Source of the DNA: Opitutales bacterium
GTDB lineage: Bacteria; Verrucomicrobiota; Verrucomicrobiia; Opitutales; Oceanipulchritudinaceae
Assembly: GCA_007133065.1 (NCBI GenBank)
Contig: SLNJ01000072.1
Coordinates: 1-42,819, forward strand
Reading direction: 5' to 3'
Length of the DNA: 42,819 bases
Shown: piece after piece, positions 34,570 through 42,819 of the stretch
Layout of the letters: each line of letters starts with the position of its first letter
Position numbering within the stretch: the first letter of the stretch is position 1
The notes under the pieces: model-generated
What the model saw: the letters and a program-made list of their open reading frames with translations, nothing else
Told to the model about the DNA's origin: nothing
Databases searched by the model: none
Translations under genes and position numbers: made by a program

Positions 34570-35748
34570 GTGTTGCAACAGAAAATTTCCCCTTTTGAAT
34601 GCGCAGCGATCTTGCCATCTCCGAATGAACGCAGCATACCGGACCATGTGGCTGAATCCAGGGAAGCACAACGGCTCGATGTGGCCGCCGGCGCGCACGC
34701 CTACACGATCCATTTCGGAGGGGCGGCTGAACGCGCGCTGAACGCGCAAACGAGGGCGCTTCGAGACGGTGGATCCCGTTTCGCCGTAATCACCGATTCC
34801 AACGTGGCTCGGGTTCAGGGTAATCTGCTCGACCGGTTCGCGTGCGAACCGTTGGTGCTGCCGGCGGGAGAGCCGTCCAAATCGACCGAGTCCGTCGCGC
34901 GCGCGTGGGACTGGTTGTGCGAGGCCCGGCTCGATCGCACCGGCTCGGTCTTCGCGGTAGGCGGCGGTGTGATCGGCGACCTTGCGGGCTTTGCCGCGGC
35001 GACCTATCTGCGTGGAATCCGCTACTTTCAAGTGCCGACCAGCCTGCTCGCGATGGTCGACAGCTCGGTCGGGGGCAAAACAGGAATCAACACCGGTTTC
35101 GGCAAGAACCTGGTTGGAGCGTTCTGGCAACCGAGCGGGGTCTTCGCGGTGACCGACGTCCTCCATACCTTGCCGGCCCGCGAATTCGCCGCAGGTATGG
35201 CGGAGGTGATCAAATACGGGATGCTCGCAGACCGACCCCTGTTCGACCGGCTCGCCAAAGCTCCCGAACCGCTTCAACCCGGTTCGGCGGGGCTTCCGGA
35301 AGTGATCCGGCGCTGCTGCGAACTCAAAACCGGGATTGTGGCCGGAGACGAACGGGAGACGGCCTCGACAGGCGGCCGGGCGCTTTTGAATCTGGGTCAC
35401 ACCTTCGCCCACGCGATCGAGAACACCGCCGGCTACGGCACCTACGTGCACGGAGAGGCGGTGGCGATCGGATTGCTCATGGCCTGTCGGCTCTCCGAGG
35501 AGCTCGAATTGCCGGGACAGCCAGTGTCGCCCGAGGTTGCACCGGTGCTCGCCCGATATAACCTACCCTTGCGTCTCCGGGAACCCCTTGCCATCGATTC
35601 GCTCATGGCCGCGATGGAACGCGACAAGAAGGTGCGCGATCAGCGCCTGCGTTTCGTCGTACTCGAATCGATCGGACGCGCCGTCACACACGATCGCGTC
35701 CCGGAAGCGCTGATCCGGGAGCTGTGGTCCGAGTTCGGCGCGACGTAG
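34570..35748 (+). CDS. aroB: 3-dehydroquinate synthase
   Basis: A 392-residue NAD- and metal-dependent enzyme that turns DAHP into 3-dehydroquinate, step two of the shikimate pathway. The conserved VGGGVIGDLAGFAAATYLRG, QVPTSLLAMVDSSVGGKTGI, EVIKYGML, NLGHTFAHAIE and HGEAVAIG stretches are present; the Glu and two His metal ligands fall in the last three. The GTG at 34570 has GTGAGGA about 10 bases upstream. The usual family N-terminus corresponds to HAYTIHFGG at about residue 43, so this start leaves an extra 37 residues. GTG at 34648 or 34681 are alternatives without good ribosome-binding sites. It is convergent with cinA. Confidence 0.95.
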   Translation: MLQQKISPFECAAILPSPNERSIPDHVAESREAQRLDVAAGAHAYTIHFGGAAERALNAQTRALRDGGSRFAVITDSNVARVQGNLLDRFACEPLVLPAGEPSKSTESVARAWDWLCEARLDRTGSVFAVGGGVIGDLAGFAAATYLRGIRYFQVPTSLLAMVDSSVGGKTGINTGFGKNLVGAFWQPSGVFAVTDVLHTLPAREFAAGMAEVIKYGMLADRPLFDRLAKAPEPLQPGSAGLPEVIRRCCELKTGIVAGDERETASTGGRALLNLGHTFAHAIENTAGYGTYVHGEAVAIGLLMACRLSEELELPGQPVSPEVAPVLARYNLPLRLREPLAIDSLMAAMERDKKVRDQRLRFVVLESIGRAVTHDRVPEALIRELWSEFGAT

Positions 35749-35803
35749 CACGGTGCAACCGCAAGGCGGCGGGGAACGGGCGGCCGCAACGCGCCGCGTG
35801 GGT

Positions 35804-37069
35804 TCAAACGTCTGCAGCATCCTCCTCGTTCAGGAACCGCCACAACCAATCGAGCGCGGCGTGCACGGTCCGCTGCTGGACCGCCCCCCGGTTCCCACGG
35901 TAATGCAACCGGCGACCCCACGCTCCGCCGGGGGCGTGCAACCCCAGGAATACCGTCCCCACCGGATAGGCGTCGGATCCTCCGCTGGGCCCCGCGTACC
36001 CGGTCGTGCTCAGCGCGTAATCGGTATCAAACCGCTCGGCGGCGGCCGTGGCCATGGCGACGGCGGTCTCGGCGCTCACCGCACCGTGTTGCTGGAGCAA
36101 GCATTCGGGAACGTCGAGGATCTGTATCTTCGCGTCATTGTTGTAGCAGACCACGCCACCCGCGAACACCTTCGAGGCGCCGCAGATATCGGTGAACGCG
36201 GAGGCGAGCATGCCTCCCGTGCATGACTCCGCGAGCGCCAGCGTCCGCTCCCGTTCGCGCAACCCCCGCAGCACGAGTTGTGCGAGCGAGGGATCCCCAA
36301 ACCCCACGAACCCGGAACCGAGACGCTCCCGACACACCTCCCCGATCGCAGTGATCTCCTCCTGGCTCAGGCTGTGCCCAACCGAGGTCAGGCGCACGTC
36401 CACGACACCCTGATGCGCGCAATAGGCGACCTGCAGGCGCCCGGGATAGCCGTCGAAGACCGGCTGCAACTCGGTTTCCACCCGGGATTCCCCCACCCCG
36501 GATGTGCGGATCTGAAGGCTCCCGCATTGCTCAGTGATATAGCCGGCACGACGCAGGCGGGGCAGGACCGCATCGCGCCACATCGGCTGCAGCTCGAACG
36601 GCGGCCCCGGAAGCATGATCAGAGTCCTTCCATCGCGCTGCAACCACTGCCCGGGTGCGGTCCCATTCGGGTTGGGAATAGCCTCCGCCCCCTCCAGCAG
36701 ATACGTCTGCTTGAGGTTGTTTGGAGTCGGCTCGCGTCCCATCGCGGCGAACCGCTCTCGAAGCGCGGCTTCCGTGGGGGGATGATGCACGAGCGATACG
36801 CCGAGAATCCGGGCGAGGGTCTCGCGGGTGAGATCGTCGGTCGTGGGACCGAGCCCCCCCGTGGTGATGATGATCTCTCCCGAGCGCCACGCCTCGCGGA
36901 AGCAGGAGGCGATCTCTTCCGGATCGTCCCCGATCACAGTGTTGCGGGCGAGGGTCAACCCGGCTGCCGCCAGCTCGCCGCCGAGCCAATCAAGGTGGGT
37001 ATTCGCGCGCAACCCGAGCAAGAGCTCGTTGCCAAGCGTGAGCAATTCGATGCGATATGATTGCGCCAT
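35804..37069 (-). CDS. cinA: CinA family protein (nucleotide-pyrophosphatase and NMN deamidase)
   Basis: A 421-residue full-length CinA. The N-terminal MoCF/COG1058 domain (about 1-240) has RIELLTLGNELLLGLRANTH, IIITTGGLGPTTDDLTRETL and LIMLPGPPFELQPM. The C-terminal amidohydrolase domain (about 250-415) has LALAESCTGGMLASAF, GGVVCYNNDAK and STTGYAGPSGG, matching PncC. Together they hydrolyse ADP-ribose-type pyrophosphates and deamidate nicotinamide mononucleotide in pyridine-nucleotide recycling. The ATG at 37069 was chosen over a TTG four codons upstream. It is divergent from uvrC across about 96 bases. Confidence 0.94.
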   Translation of the reverse strand: MAQSYRIELLTLGNELLLGLRANTHLDWLGGELAAAGLTLARNTVIGDDPEEIASCFREAWRSGEIIITTGGLGPTTDDLTRETLARILGVSLVHHPPTEAALRERFAAMGREPTPNNLKQTYLLEGAEAIPNPNGTAPGQWLQRDGRTLIMLPGPPFELQPMWRDAVLPRLRRAGYITEQCGSLQIRTSGVGESRVETELQPVFDGYPGRLQVAYCAHQGVVDVRLTSVGHSLSQEEITAIGEVCRERLGSGFVGFGDPSLAQLVLRGLRERERTLALAESCTGGMLASAFTDICGASKVFAGGVVCYNNDAKIQILDVPECLLQQHGAVSAETAVAMATAAAERFDTDYALSTTGYAGPSGGSDAYPVGTVFLGLHAPGGAWGRRLHYRGNRGAVQQRTVHAALDWLWRFLNEEDAADV

Positions 37070-37165
37070 GTTCCAGTTCAAGTAAATATTCTGATTCGCA
37101 GAAGCGTGTCAACGCACCGGGGAATCCGGCCACCCCTCCGGCGTCGCCACCACCTGTATTATACA

Positions 37166-38662
37166 ATGAAAACCGAGCCGACGCCAGCCCCCGACACCGA
37201 GGGCATCAAGGAAAAAGTGCGGCATCTCCCGCACGGACCGGGCGTGTACCTGATGAAGGACCGGTTCGGCGCCGTGCTCTATGTCGGGAAAGCCAAGGAT
37301 CTGAAGAAGCGGATCGCCACCTACTTCCAGCAGTCGCGCCGGCAACAGTGGGAGCATCCAAAGATCCATGCCCTCATCGGGTTGATCCACGATTTCGACA
37401 TCATCGAGGTCAAGAGCGAGACCGAAGCCCTCCTCCTCGAAGGCAAGCTCATCAAAGAATGGCGGCCCCGTTATAACACTGATTTCACGGACGACAAGCG
37501 GTTCCTGCTGGTGCGGCTCGACACGCGCCCCGCCCTGCCGCGATTCCGCCTCGCGCGCGTCCGCAACGACGAGCGATCCCGCTATTTCGGCCCTTTCCCA
37601 CACAGCGGCCTCCTGCGCCGCACCCTCAATGAAATGCGTCGCCGCTTCGGCATCCTGCTGGGGGACGCACAACCGGAGTCGCTCCCCGACGGCCGCTGGC
37701 GGCTCTACAGCGATGCACGCGCCGAGTTGTACGGACACCCGAACATCGTCACCGAAGCGGAGTACGCCGCCCGCATCGCAGCCGCTGCAGCCTTTCTCGA
37801 TGGAAAATCCAAGGAATGGCTGTCCCAGCTTCGCAGCGAGATGGAGGCCGCCGCCGCCGCCCGGGAGTATGAAAAGGCGGCCGGCTTGCGCGACGCTATC
37901 CACGCCCTCGAACAAACCCTCTCCCCCTCCCGTAAGTTCCGCCGCATACCCGCGTCAGGTGACTCCGGCGACGCCCCGGTGCCGAGGCTGCAACGCGCCC
38001 TCGGGCTCAGCACCCCGCCCCGGTCGATCGAGTGTTTCGACATCTCCCATATCTCGGGAAGCTATTGCGTCGCTTCGATGGTGCGCTTCGAAGAGGGATC
38101 GCCGGCGAAGAACCGCTACCGGCGCTACAAGATCCGAAGCTTTGTCGGCAACGACGACTACCGGGCGCTCGAGGAAGTGGTCGGCCGCCGCTACAGACGC
38201 CTGCGCGACGAGAGCCAACCATTCCCCGACCTGGTCGTCATCGACGGTGGAGCGGGACAGGTGACCGCAGCGCTCAAGGCGTTTCTCTGGCACTCCCTGG
38301 AGCCGCCCCCGCTGATCGGTCTCGCCAAACGCGACGAACGGATCGTGTTCAGCGACGGACGCGATCCCCTCGTCCTGTCGCGGACCGACCCCGCCCTCCA
38401 CCTCCTGCAGCGCCTGCGCGACGAAGCCCACCGCTTCGCCAATACCTTTAACGCGCAAATCCGCAGCCGGCGCCTGCGCGAGAGCATCCTCGACGACTTT
38501 CCCGGGCTGGGCCCGCGGCGGCGCGCCGCGCTTCTCCACCATTTCCGAACCATCCAGGCGCTGCGCCGGGCCTCGCCCGAGGAGCTCCAGGAGGTTCCGG
38601 GATTCGGCAGGAAACTGGCGCACCAGCTCCATGCATTCCTCCGGCAGGAGCGAGAGCGCTGA
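37166..38662 (+). CDS. uvrC: Excinuclease ABC subunit C, compact form
   Basis: A 498-residue UvrC that makes the two incisions of nucleotide-excision repair. The GIY-YIG nuclease domain is at 22-101 (PGVYLMKD, LYVGKAKDLKKR, E at LLLEGKLIKEW), a UVR helix pair at about 215-250, the RNase H-like nuclease with ECFDISH (D292), D330, VVIDGGAGQ (D360) and RDEAHRFA (H422), and helix-hairpin-helix motifs at about 440-490. Compared with Escherichia coli UvrC (610 residues), the cysteine cluster after the first domain is absent; here the region reads LLGDAQPESLPDGRWRLYSD. About 110 residues between the UVR motif and ECFDISH are also missing. All catalytic residues remain, so it is probably functional. 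Confidence 0.94.
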   Translation: MKTEPTPAPDTEGIKEKVRHLPHGPGVYLMKDRFGAVLYVGKAKDLKKRIATYFQQSRRQQWEHPKIHALIGLIHDFDIIEVKSETEALLLEGKLIKEWRPRYNTDFTDDKRFLLVRLDTRPALPRFRLARVRNDERSRYFGPFPHSGLLRRTLNEMRRRFGILLGDAQPESLPDGRWRLYSDARAELYGHPNIVTEAEYAARIAAAAAFLDGKSKEWLSQLRSEMEAAAAAREYEKAAGLRDAIHALEQTLSPSRKFRRIPASGDSGDAPVPRLQRALGLSTPPRSIECFDISHISGSYCVASMVRFEEGSPAKNRYRRYKIRSFVGNDDYRALEEVVGRRYRRLRDESQPFPDLVVIDGGAGQVTAALKAFLWHSLEPPPLIGLAKRDERIVFSDGRDPLVLSRTDPALHLLQRLRDEAHRFANTFNAQIRSRRLRESILDDFPGLGPRRRAALLHHFRTIQALRRASPEELQEVPGFGRKLAHQLHAFLRQERER

Positions 38663-38851
38663 GACGCAAACCCGCGCTGAGCGCGCATCGTCACACTTGC
38701 GCGAATTGATGATCCGAGGGTCTATTGTTCGTTGACACAGCCTCTCCGGGCGCCACAATCGACTTGCTTGTCGATGCGTAACGCTGTCACTGTCGCCGCG
38801 GCGAGACCAATGGTCCACGCTCATTCCATTCACTGCAACCTATCCCAGCCG
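38663..38851 (+). promoter_or_regulatory. Leader region of the TonB-dependent receptor gene
   Basis: A 189-base gap. TTGCGC followed after 18 bases by TCTATT (about 38698-38727) is a possible sigma-70 promoter. The frame of the receptor stays open through part of this stretch from a TTG at 38732, but the signal peptide at 38852 shows the real start. A small GCGCTGAGCGC hairpin after uvrC is the only terminator-like element. Confidence 0.3.
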
Positions 38852-41800
38852 ATGAAAAATTCACTACTGCGAGGCGGTCTGCCTCCTCTCCCGTTGCTCT
38901 TAACGCTGCTCCTGCCGTTCGCCCCGCTCTCCCTCGTGGCCCAGGAGGAAACCGGGGAGGTCTATGAACTGAGCCCGTTCGAGGTTCGGGTCGAGGACGA
39001 TCGCGGATACCGGGCCACCACAACGACCTCCGGCACGGCGCTGGATACGCTCATCCGCGACCTGCCAATGGGGCTCGAAGTCATCACCCAGGAGTTCATC
39101 GAGGACCAGCAGGCCCTCGATTTCCGGGAGGCGACGGCCTACTCCGCCGGGGTCTTCTTCGAATCCTTCGAGGACCAAACCGCCGCCACCCAGCACCTTC
39201 GTTCGGGCACCTGGGGCGAATTCGGCGACCGCTCCCCCTCTGGTGCGATCAACATCGCCAGTCCGTTCGCCAACGCCATATCGATCCGCGGGTACTCGGT
39301 CCCCAATCAGCAGCGCATGGGCTTCCGAATCGGTGCGATCGTCCCGCGCTTCGGGATTGTCCTGGGCGGCAGTACCGATTCGGCGAATACCCAACGCCAG
39401 GAAGTCGTGCGCGGCCCGCAGTCGCTCCTCTACGGGATCAACGTCCTCTCCGGAGTCGTGAACATCATCCCGCGACGTCCCACCAGCGAAGTGCGGACCC
39501 GCAGCTCGATGACCCTCGGGAGCCACAAGCTTCGGCGGTTCACCCTCGATCACTCGGGACCGCTCCTGCCCGGCCACCTCAATTACCGTATTCTGGGAAC
39601 CTATACCGAGCAGGGTCACTGGGAGGACTATCGCGACACCAAACGCAACTACTACGCCGGGCAGCTCGATTGGTTCGCGACCCCAAACCTCCGCATCTTC
39701 CTCGAAGGCCAATACTCAATGAGTAAGAGCTACGGCGGCGGGCCCCGGTTTTTCGTCGCCTCCGGCGGCGACGATACAAACTTCCGTAACCGCTATGACC
39801 AGAACTACACCTTCGGGCGCGACTTCTTTAACCAGGACATCATTGACGATCCCGAGCTCGAAGAAGTCACCTACACGTTGGAGGACGGAACCGGGATCCC
39901 GGTGTTCGGCAACACCAAGCTCATCCAAAAACCGGGTACAGCGTATGAATTCCCCGACCTCGGACGCGAGTTCCGAATCTCCGGGCCCGATGTGCGGCGG
40001 GAAGAAGAGGAGTACAACTTCCTCGCTCTGGCCTACCTCAACCCGTTCGAGGGACTGAATGTCGAACTCGGTGCCTACTACACGAACACCGACATCTGGT
40101 CGCGCAATGTCAGCATGGGGGTGTTCACCGATACGAGCAACACCGTGCGCCCGGCCTGGGATGCTCCCGCGACCGGATGGGCCTACGACCCCGAGTCCGC
40201 GTGGAATTGGGATACCAATGAGAACGAAGATCCCTACGGCTACGGCATCGGTGAGCTCTTCCTTGCTCACCACCCCGACGTGTTGCGTGAAGGCGAGGTC
40301 GTCGACGATCGCAGGTATGCATCCTACGCCTGGTATGAGGTCCCCACCACCTCCGAGAGCCTCCAATTGCGCGGACGCGCGGTCTACAGTTTCGAGAGCG
40401 AATGGATCGGCGACTATGGCGCCAAGCACATGCTCATGGCCGGAGCCTCCCATATCAAAGACCGGGTCAACTTCGTCGAGGGGGGCGTCCCGAATCGCGC
40501 GTACGTCTACTCCCTTGGCACTCCGGCCAACGATTACGCCGACGGCAAGCAGGACGAGGATCCGCTCCACTTTCGCAGTGTCTTTGACTACAGTGTCCTC
40601 CGCTACGAAGGAGAGACCCTGGCGATTCCAGGGAGAGTGGCCCCGCCCTTTGCGCCGGACCTGCACGACCTTCACGGGGTCGTCTTTACAGAGCTCGAGA
40701 CGATCGCAAACTCGGGCTGGCGCGAAGTCGACCTGACCTACCGCGGCTACTACGGCGTCTACCAGGGCCAGATGTTCGACGACCGGTTGACCACCGTGAT
40801 GGGGGTCCGACGCGACCTCTACCAGGAGCTCAATCGTAATCAGCTCCGGCTCCTCGACCACCGCCTCGAAACCGATATGTGGCAGGGATCGGGAGACGTT
40901 CGCCGCACGCCCATTCTCCTCGGCTACGGCAACGAGCCGTACGAGTGGCGCGACGACCTCCCCGATGCCCTCAACGAACGCCTCGAACAGGACTTCATCG
41001 CGATGCGGGAAGAGCGTCCCGACGGGACGATAGAGTACAGCTTCGACAAACCCGAGCAGTTCACCTCCAAGACCGCCGGAATCAGCTACCGCCTCACGGA
41101 CGATTGGTCCCTCTATTACCTCTACTCCGAGGGAGTCTTTCCGAACACCGGGCAGCGCGACGGCGCCGGGCGCGCAATCGAAGCCGAACAGACCGTCAAC
41201 AACGAGATCGGAGTCAAATTCGACCTCTTCGACGGCCGGGTTTCCGGAACCGTATCCGCATACCAGATCGAACGCGAGAACGCAGTTTGGTTCTGGGACA
41301 ACGCCCCGGCTCCTGTTCTATGGAAGTCAAAGGTTGAGAGGGCCGCCGACTTCGACCCCTTCAACCCCGTAGCAATTCGCGACGGTTACCTGCCGCTGGT
41401 GTACGGTGTTTCGTCCCGGTACGTGCACGAAGCCTTCGCCGCTTTCGGGTTGTTCCCAGAGGAACTCACTGCGGGCGAACAACGCACCCTGTTTCGCGAA
41501 GTGACCGTCCAGCCGTATGGCGCGGTCAACTCGCGAGACTGGGAAGCGCCGACACCGAGTGGATGGACTGGTTGGGGCCTGCCCGACCGCACCCGCCCGG
41601 GAGTCACCGAAGGTTCCGCGATGGCCGACTACATGGCTGTCCTCGATCTGCACGAACGATTCATCAGCGGCGAGCTCGACTTCTGGGATGCCTATCCGCA
41701 TCCGGACAGCTTGCGCGGATCGGACGCCCCGCTGCTCCAGCCCGGCGACACCGTGCGCGTCGGGTACGAAGGGAAATTGGTCGGCCCGGACGAACGCGGG

Positions 41801-42637
41801 GTGGACATGGTGGTCGGCAACCCGCTCAAGCTCGCCATGGACCTTGCGATTCGTGATGAAGGGGCCCCCGGTAATCCGCTTTATTGGGGCCCCCAGGCCG
41901 GCAACCAGGGCGCCCATGCCGCCAGTTCCCGATGGGGTGCCAACGTGCTCTACGAGGAAAAAGGACGGGGCGTGGATGGCCAGTTCATCTTTCGCCTGCT
42001 GCCAGAGAGCAATTATCACATCCTCCTCAGCTTCTCCCATCAAAAGCGCGAAGTCGTTGGAACCGGCTTCACCCTCGCACCGGGATACCGAATGGACGAT
42101 TTCGGCAATGTCTTCCGCGACGGACCCAACGACGGGCGGTGGACTACCGAGTACGAACGTTGGGTCTGGCTCCTCGGGCCCGAGAGCTTCGAGGATCCGA
42201 CCGATCCCACGTCCCTTAAAGGAGGAGCGATCGAAGGACTGGATCTCTCCTTTGTTCCCCGCTACTCATTCCGGCTTTGGAACAAGTATGAGTTTCGCGA
42301 CAACGCCCTCGAAGGTCTCGAGATCGGCGGCGGGATGCGATACGATGGACCGGTTACGACAACCCTGGCAATCGGAGGGCACAATCTCGACGTGAACCGG
42401 TTCCCCACCCCGGATACACCCGAACGCTACACGTGGGATGCCATGGTCTCGTACCGTTCCACCTGGGGGGACCGCATCCGCTGGCGCGCCGCGTTCAACG
42501 TCTACAACCTGACGAACAATACCGAATCCCTTGCCACATCGGAGTTCGTCGACGATTTGGGCGACCCGGTTTACCGCCGCACGCGGATTTTCCACGCTCC
42601 AAGAAGCTATCGCTTCACCCTCTCCCTTGACTTCTAG
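38852..42637 (+). CDS. Large TonB-dependent outer-membrane receptor
   Basis: A 1261-residue outer-membrane receptor. Residues 1-30 are a signal peptide (LPLLLTLLLPFAPLSLVAQE). The mature start YELSPFEVRVEDDRGYRATT and a plug domain (about 35-220, with QEVVRGPQSLLYGINVLSGV near 190-210) follow. A beta-barrel then runs to the end, closing with FTLSLDF, a terminal-Phe signal for outer-membrane insertion. No TonB box was identified with confidence. At 1261 residues it is longer than typical siderophore receptors (650-800), as is common in Verrucomicrobiota and Bacteroidota, where such proteins import oligosaccharides. No SusD-like or enzyme gene is next to it, so the substrate is unknown. Confidence 0.9.
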   Translation: MKNSLLRGGLPPLPLLLTLLLPFAPLSLVAQEETGEVYELSPFEVRVEDDRGYRATTTTSGTALDTLIRDLPMGLEVITQEFIEDQQALDFREATAYSAGVFFESFEDQTAATQHLRSGTWGEFGDRSPSGAINIASPFANAISIRGYSVPNQQRMGFRIGAIVPRFGIVLGGSTDSANTQRQEVVRGPQSLLYGINVLSGVVNIIPRRPTSEVRTRSSMTLGSHKLRRFTLDHSGPLLPGHLNYRILGTYTEQGHWEDYRDTKRNYYAGQLDWFATPNLRIFLEGQYSMSKSYGGGPRFFVASGGDDTNFRNRYDQNYTFGRDFFNQDIIDDPELEEVTYTLEDGTGIPVFGNTKLIQKPGTAYEFPDLGREFRISGPDVRREEEEYNFLALAYLNPFEGLNVELGAYYTNTDIWSRNVSMGVFTDTSNTVRPAWDAPATGWAYDPESAWNWDTNENEDPYGYGIGELFLAHHPDVLREGEVVDDRRYASYAWYEVPTTSESLQLRGRAVYSFESEWIGDYGAKHMLMAGASHIKDRVNFVEGGVPNRAYVYSLGTPANDYADGKQDEDPLHFRSVFDYSVLRYEGETLAIPGRVAPPFAPDLHDLHGVVFTELETIANSGWREVDLTYRGYYGVYQGQMFDDRLTTVMGVRRDLYQELNRNQLRLLDHRLETDMWQGSGDVRRTPILLGYGNEPYEWRDDLPDALNERLEQDFIAMREERPDGTIEYSFDKPEQFTSKTAGISYRLTDDWSLYYLYSEGVFPNTGQRDGAGRAIEAEQTVNNEIGVKFDLFDGRVSGTVSAYQIERENAVWFWDNAPAPVLWKSKVERAADFDPFNPVAIRDGYLPLVYGVSSRYVHEAFAAFGLFPEELTAGEQRTLFREVTVQPYGAVNSRDWEAPTPSGWTGWGLPDRTRPGVTEGSAMADYMAVLDLHERFISGELDFWDAYPHPDSLRGSDAPLLQPGDTVRVGYEGKLVGPDERGVDMVVGNPLKLAMDLAIRDEGAPGNPLYWGPQAGNQGAHAASSRWGANVLYEEKGRGVDGQFIFRLLPESNYHILLSFSHQKREVVGTGFTLAPGYRMDDFGNVFRDGPNDGRWTTEYERWVWLLGPESFEDPTDPTSLKGGAIEGLDLSFVPRYSFRLWNKYEFRDNALEGLEIGGGMRYDGPVTTTLAIGGHNLDVNRFPTPDTPERYTWDAMVSYRSTWGDRIRWRAAFNVYNLTNNTESLATSEFVDDLGDPVYRRTRIFHAPRSYRFTLSLDF

Positions 42638-42819
42638 CAGACTGTTGAAAACTGCGGTGAATCGTGATTGCAGCGCCGCAACGGCTTATCCAGGGCTGCA
42701 TGCGCTCCGTCCGGTTCGCCGGACGGAGCGAAGCACGCCCGCAGCCGACTGACTCTCCGCAAACAATCTCCCGCTTCGAACCAAATGACCGCGTTATGAG
42801 TTGACAGTAAATTATCGAA
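42638..42819. other. Right-end intergenic region
   Basis: No gene is recognisable. Directly after the receptor stop, GCAGACTGTTGAAAACTGC (42637-42655) has a short GCAG/CTGC inverted end and resembles IS terminal repeats of the CAGACTGTTGAAAA type. The TTCG hairpin follows, and the window ends in AT-rich sequence that may be the promoter of a gene beyond the edge (TTGACA at about 42802). Confidence 0.3.
42703..42730 (+). terminator. 12-bp hairpin with TTCG loop after the TonB receptor
   Basis: CGCTCCGTCCGG (42703-42714) and CCGGACGGAGCG (42719-42730) are perfect inverted repeats around TTCG (42715-42718). The stem is very stable and lies 65 bases after the receptor stop. No T-run follows, so it could equally be an mRNA 3'-end stabiliser or a dispersed repeat; only one copy is seen here. 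Confidence 0.5.

Noticed and set aside
1..42819. CRISPR arrays, rRNA genes, prophage modules
   Set aside because: No regularly spaced repeats, rRNA-like sequence or phage structural genes were seen anywhere in the window.

Overview
The window most likely comes from a chromosome of Verrucomicrobiota, probably class Opitutae or a relative. The strongest taxonomic hint is the 1261-residue TonB-dependent receptor at the right end. Its mature N-terminus carries an LSPFEV...GYRA...T..GT plug signature that I associate with opitutal receptors. Also fitting are a DUF4159/HEAT-extended MoxR-BatA operon, an alternative complex III (ACIII) operon, and high-GC Gram-negative coding style. The assignment is an inference from gene content, not a phylogeny.

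Left end (1-2650), accessory region. An integron-integrase gene (intI, + strand) is preceded by three related short repeats that look like the attI core and attC-type sites. On the far side of them, in the opposite (minus) orientation, a partial gene for a 2'-5' RNA ligase (2H phosphoesterase) family protein begins right after a GTTGGGG-ribosome-binding-site-ATG arrangement typical of a gene cassette. The window therefore seems to catch the head of a chromosomal integron, with its array continuing off the left edge. A hairpin, a stretch with no recognisable gene and a shred of an IS66-type accessory gene follow intI.

2675-14622 is one tightly packed plus-strand operon of seven genes: MoxR AAA+ ATPase, DUF58, BatA-like vWA membrane protein, a large DUF4175-like membrane/coiled-coil protein, a second vWA/glutamine-amidotransferase-like membrane protein, a HEAT-repeat protein and a DUF4159 protein. 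Several start and stop codons overlap. It is probably a chaperone and membrane-protein module.

14770-22609 holds housekeeping genes: a Bcp peroxiredoxin; cysD-cysN (sulfate activation, minus strand); a SixA-type phosphatase; a sodium:solute symporter; a LysM/coiled-coil membrane protein; a Fur-family regulator without the usual metal-site residues; tRNA-Pro(TGG); and proC.

22791-34464 is a long minus-strand respiratory operon. Transcription runs actA (pentaheme cytochrome c), actB (molybdopterin/Fe-S protein), actC (NrfD), actD (DUF3341), actE (cytochrome c), actF (quinone subunit), a 117-residue one-TM protein, a CcoS-like protein, then cbb3-type ccoN, ccoO and a monoheme membrane cytochrome c. 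It couples a quinol:cytochrome c oxidoreductase directly to a cbb3 terminal oxidase. A possible 63-residue ORF opens the operon.

34570-42819 holds aroB, cinA (minus), a compact uvrC lacking the usual cysteine cluster and interdomain segment, and the giant TonB-dependent receptor followed by a 12-bp TTCG hairpin. I found no CRISPR array, rRNA or complete insertion sequence.
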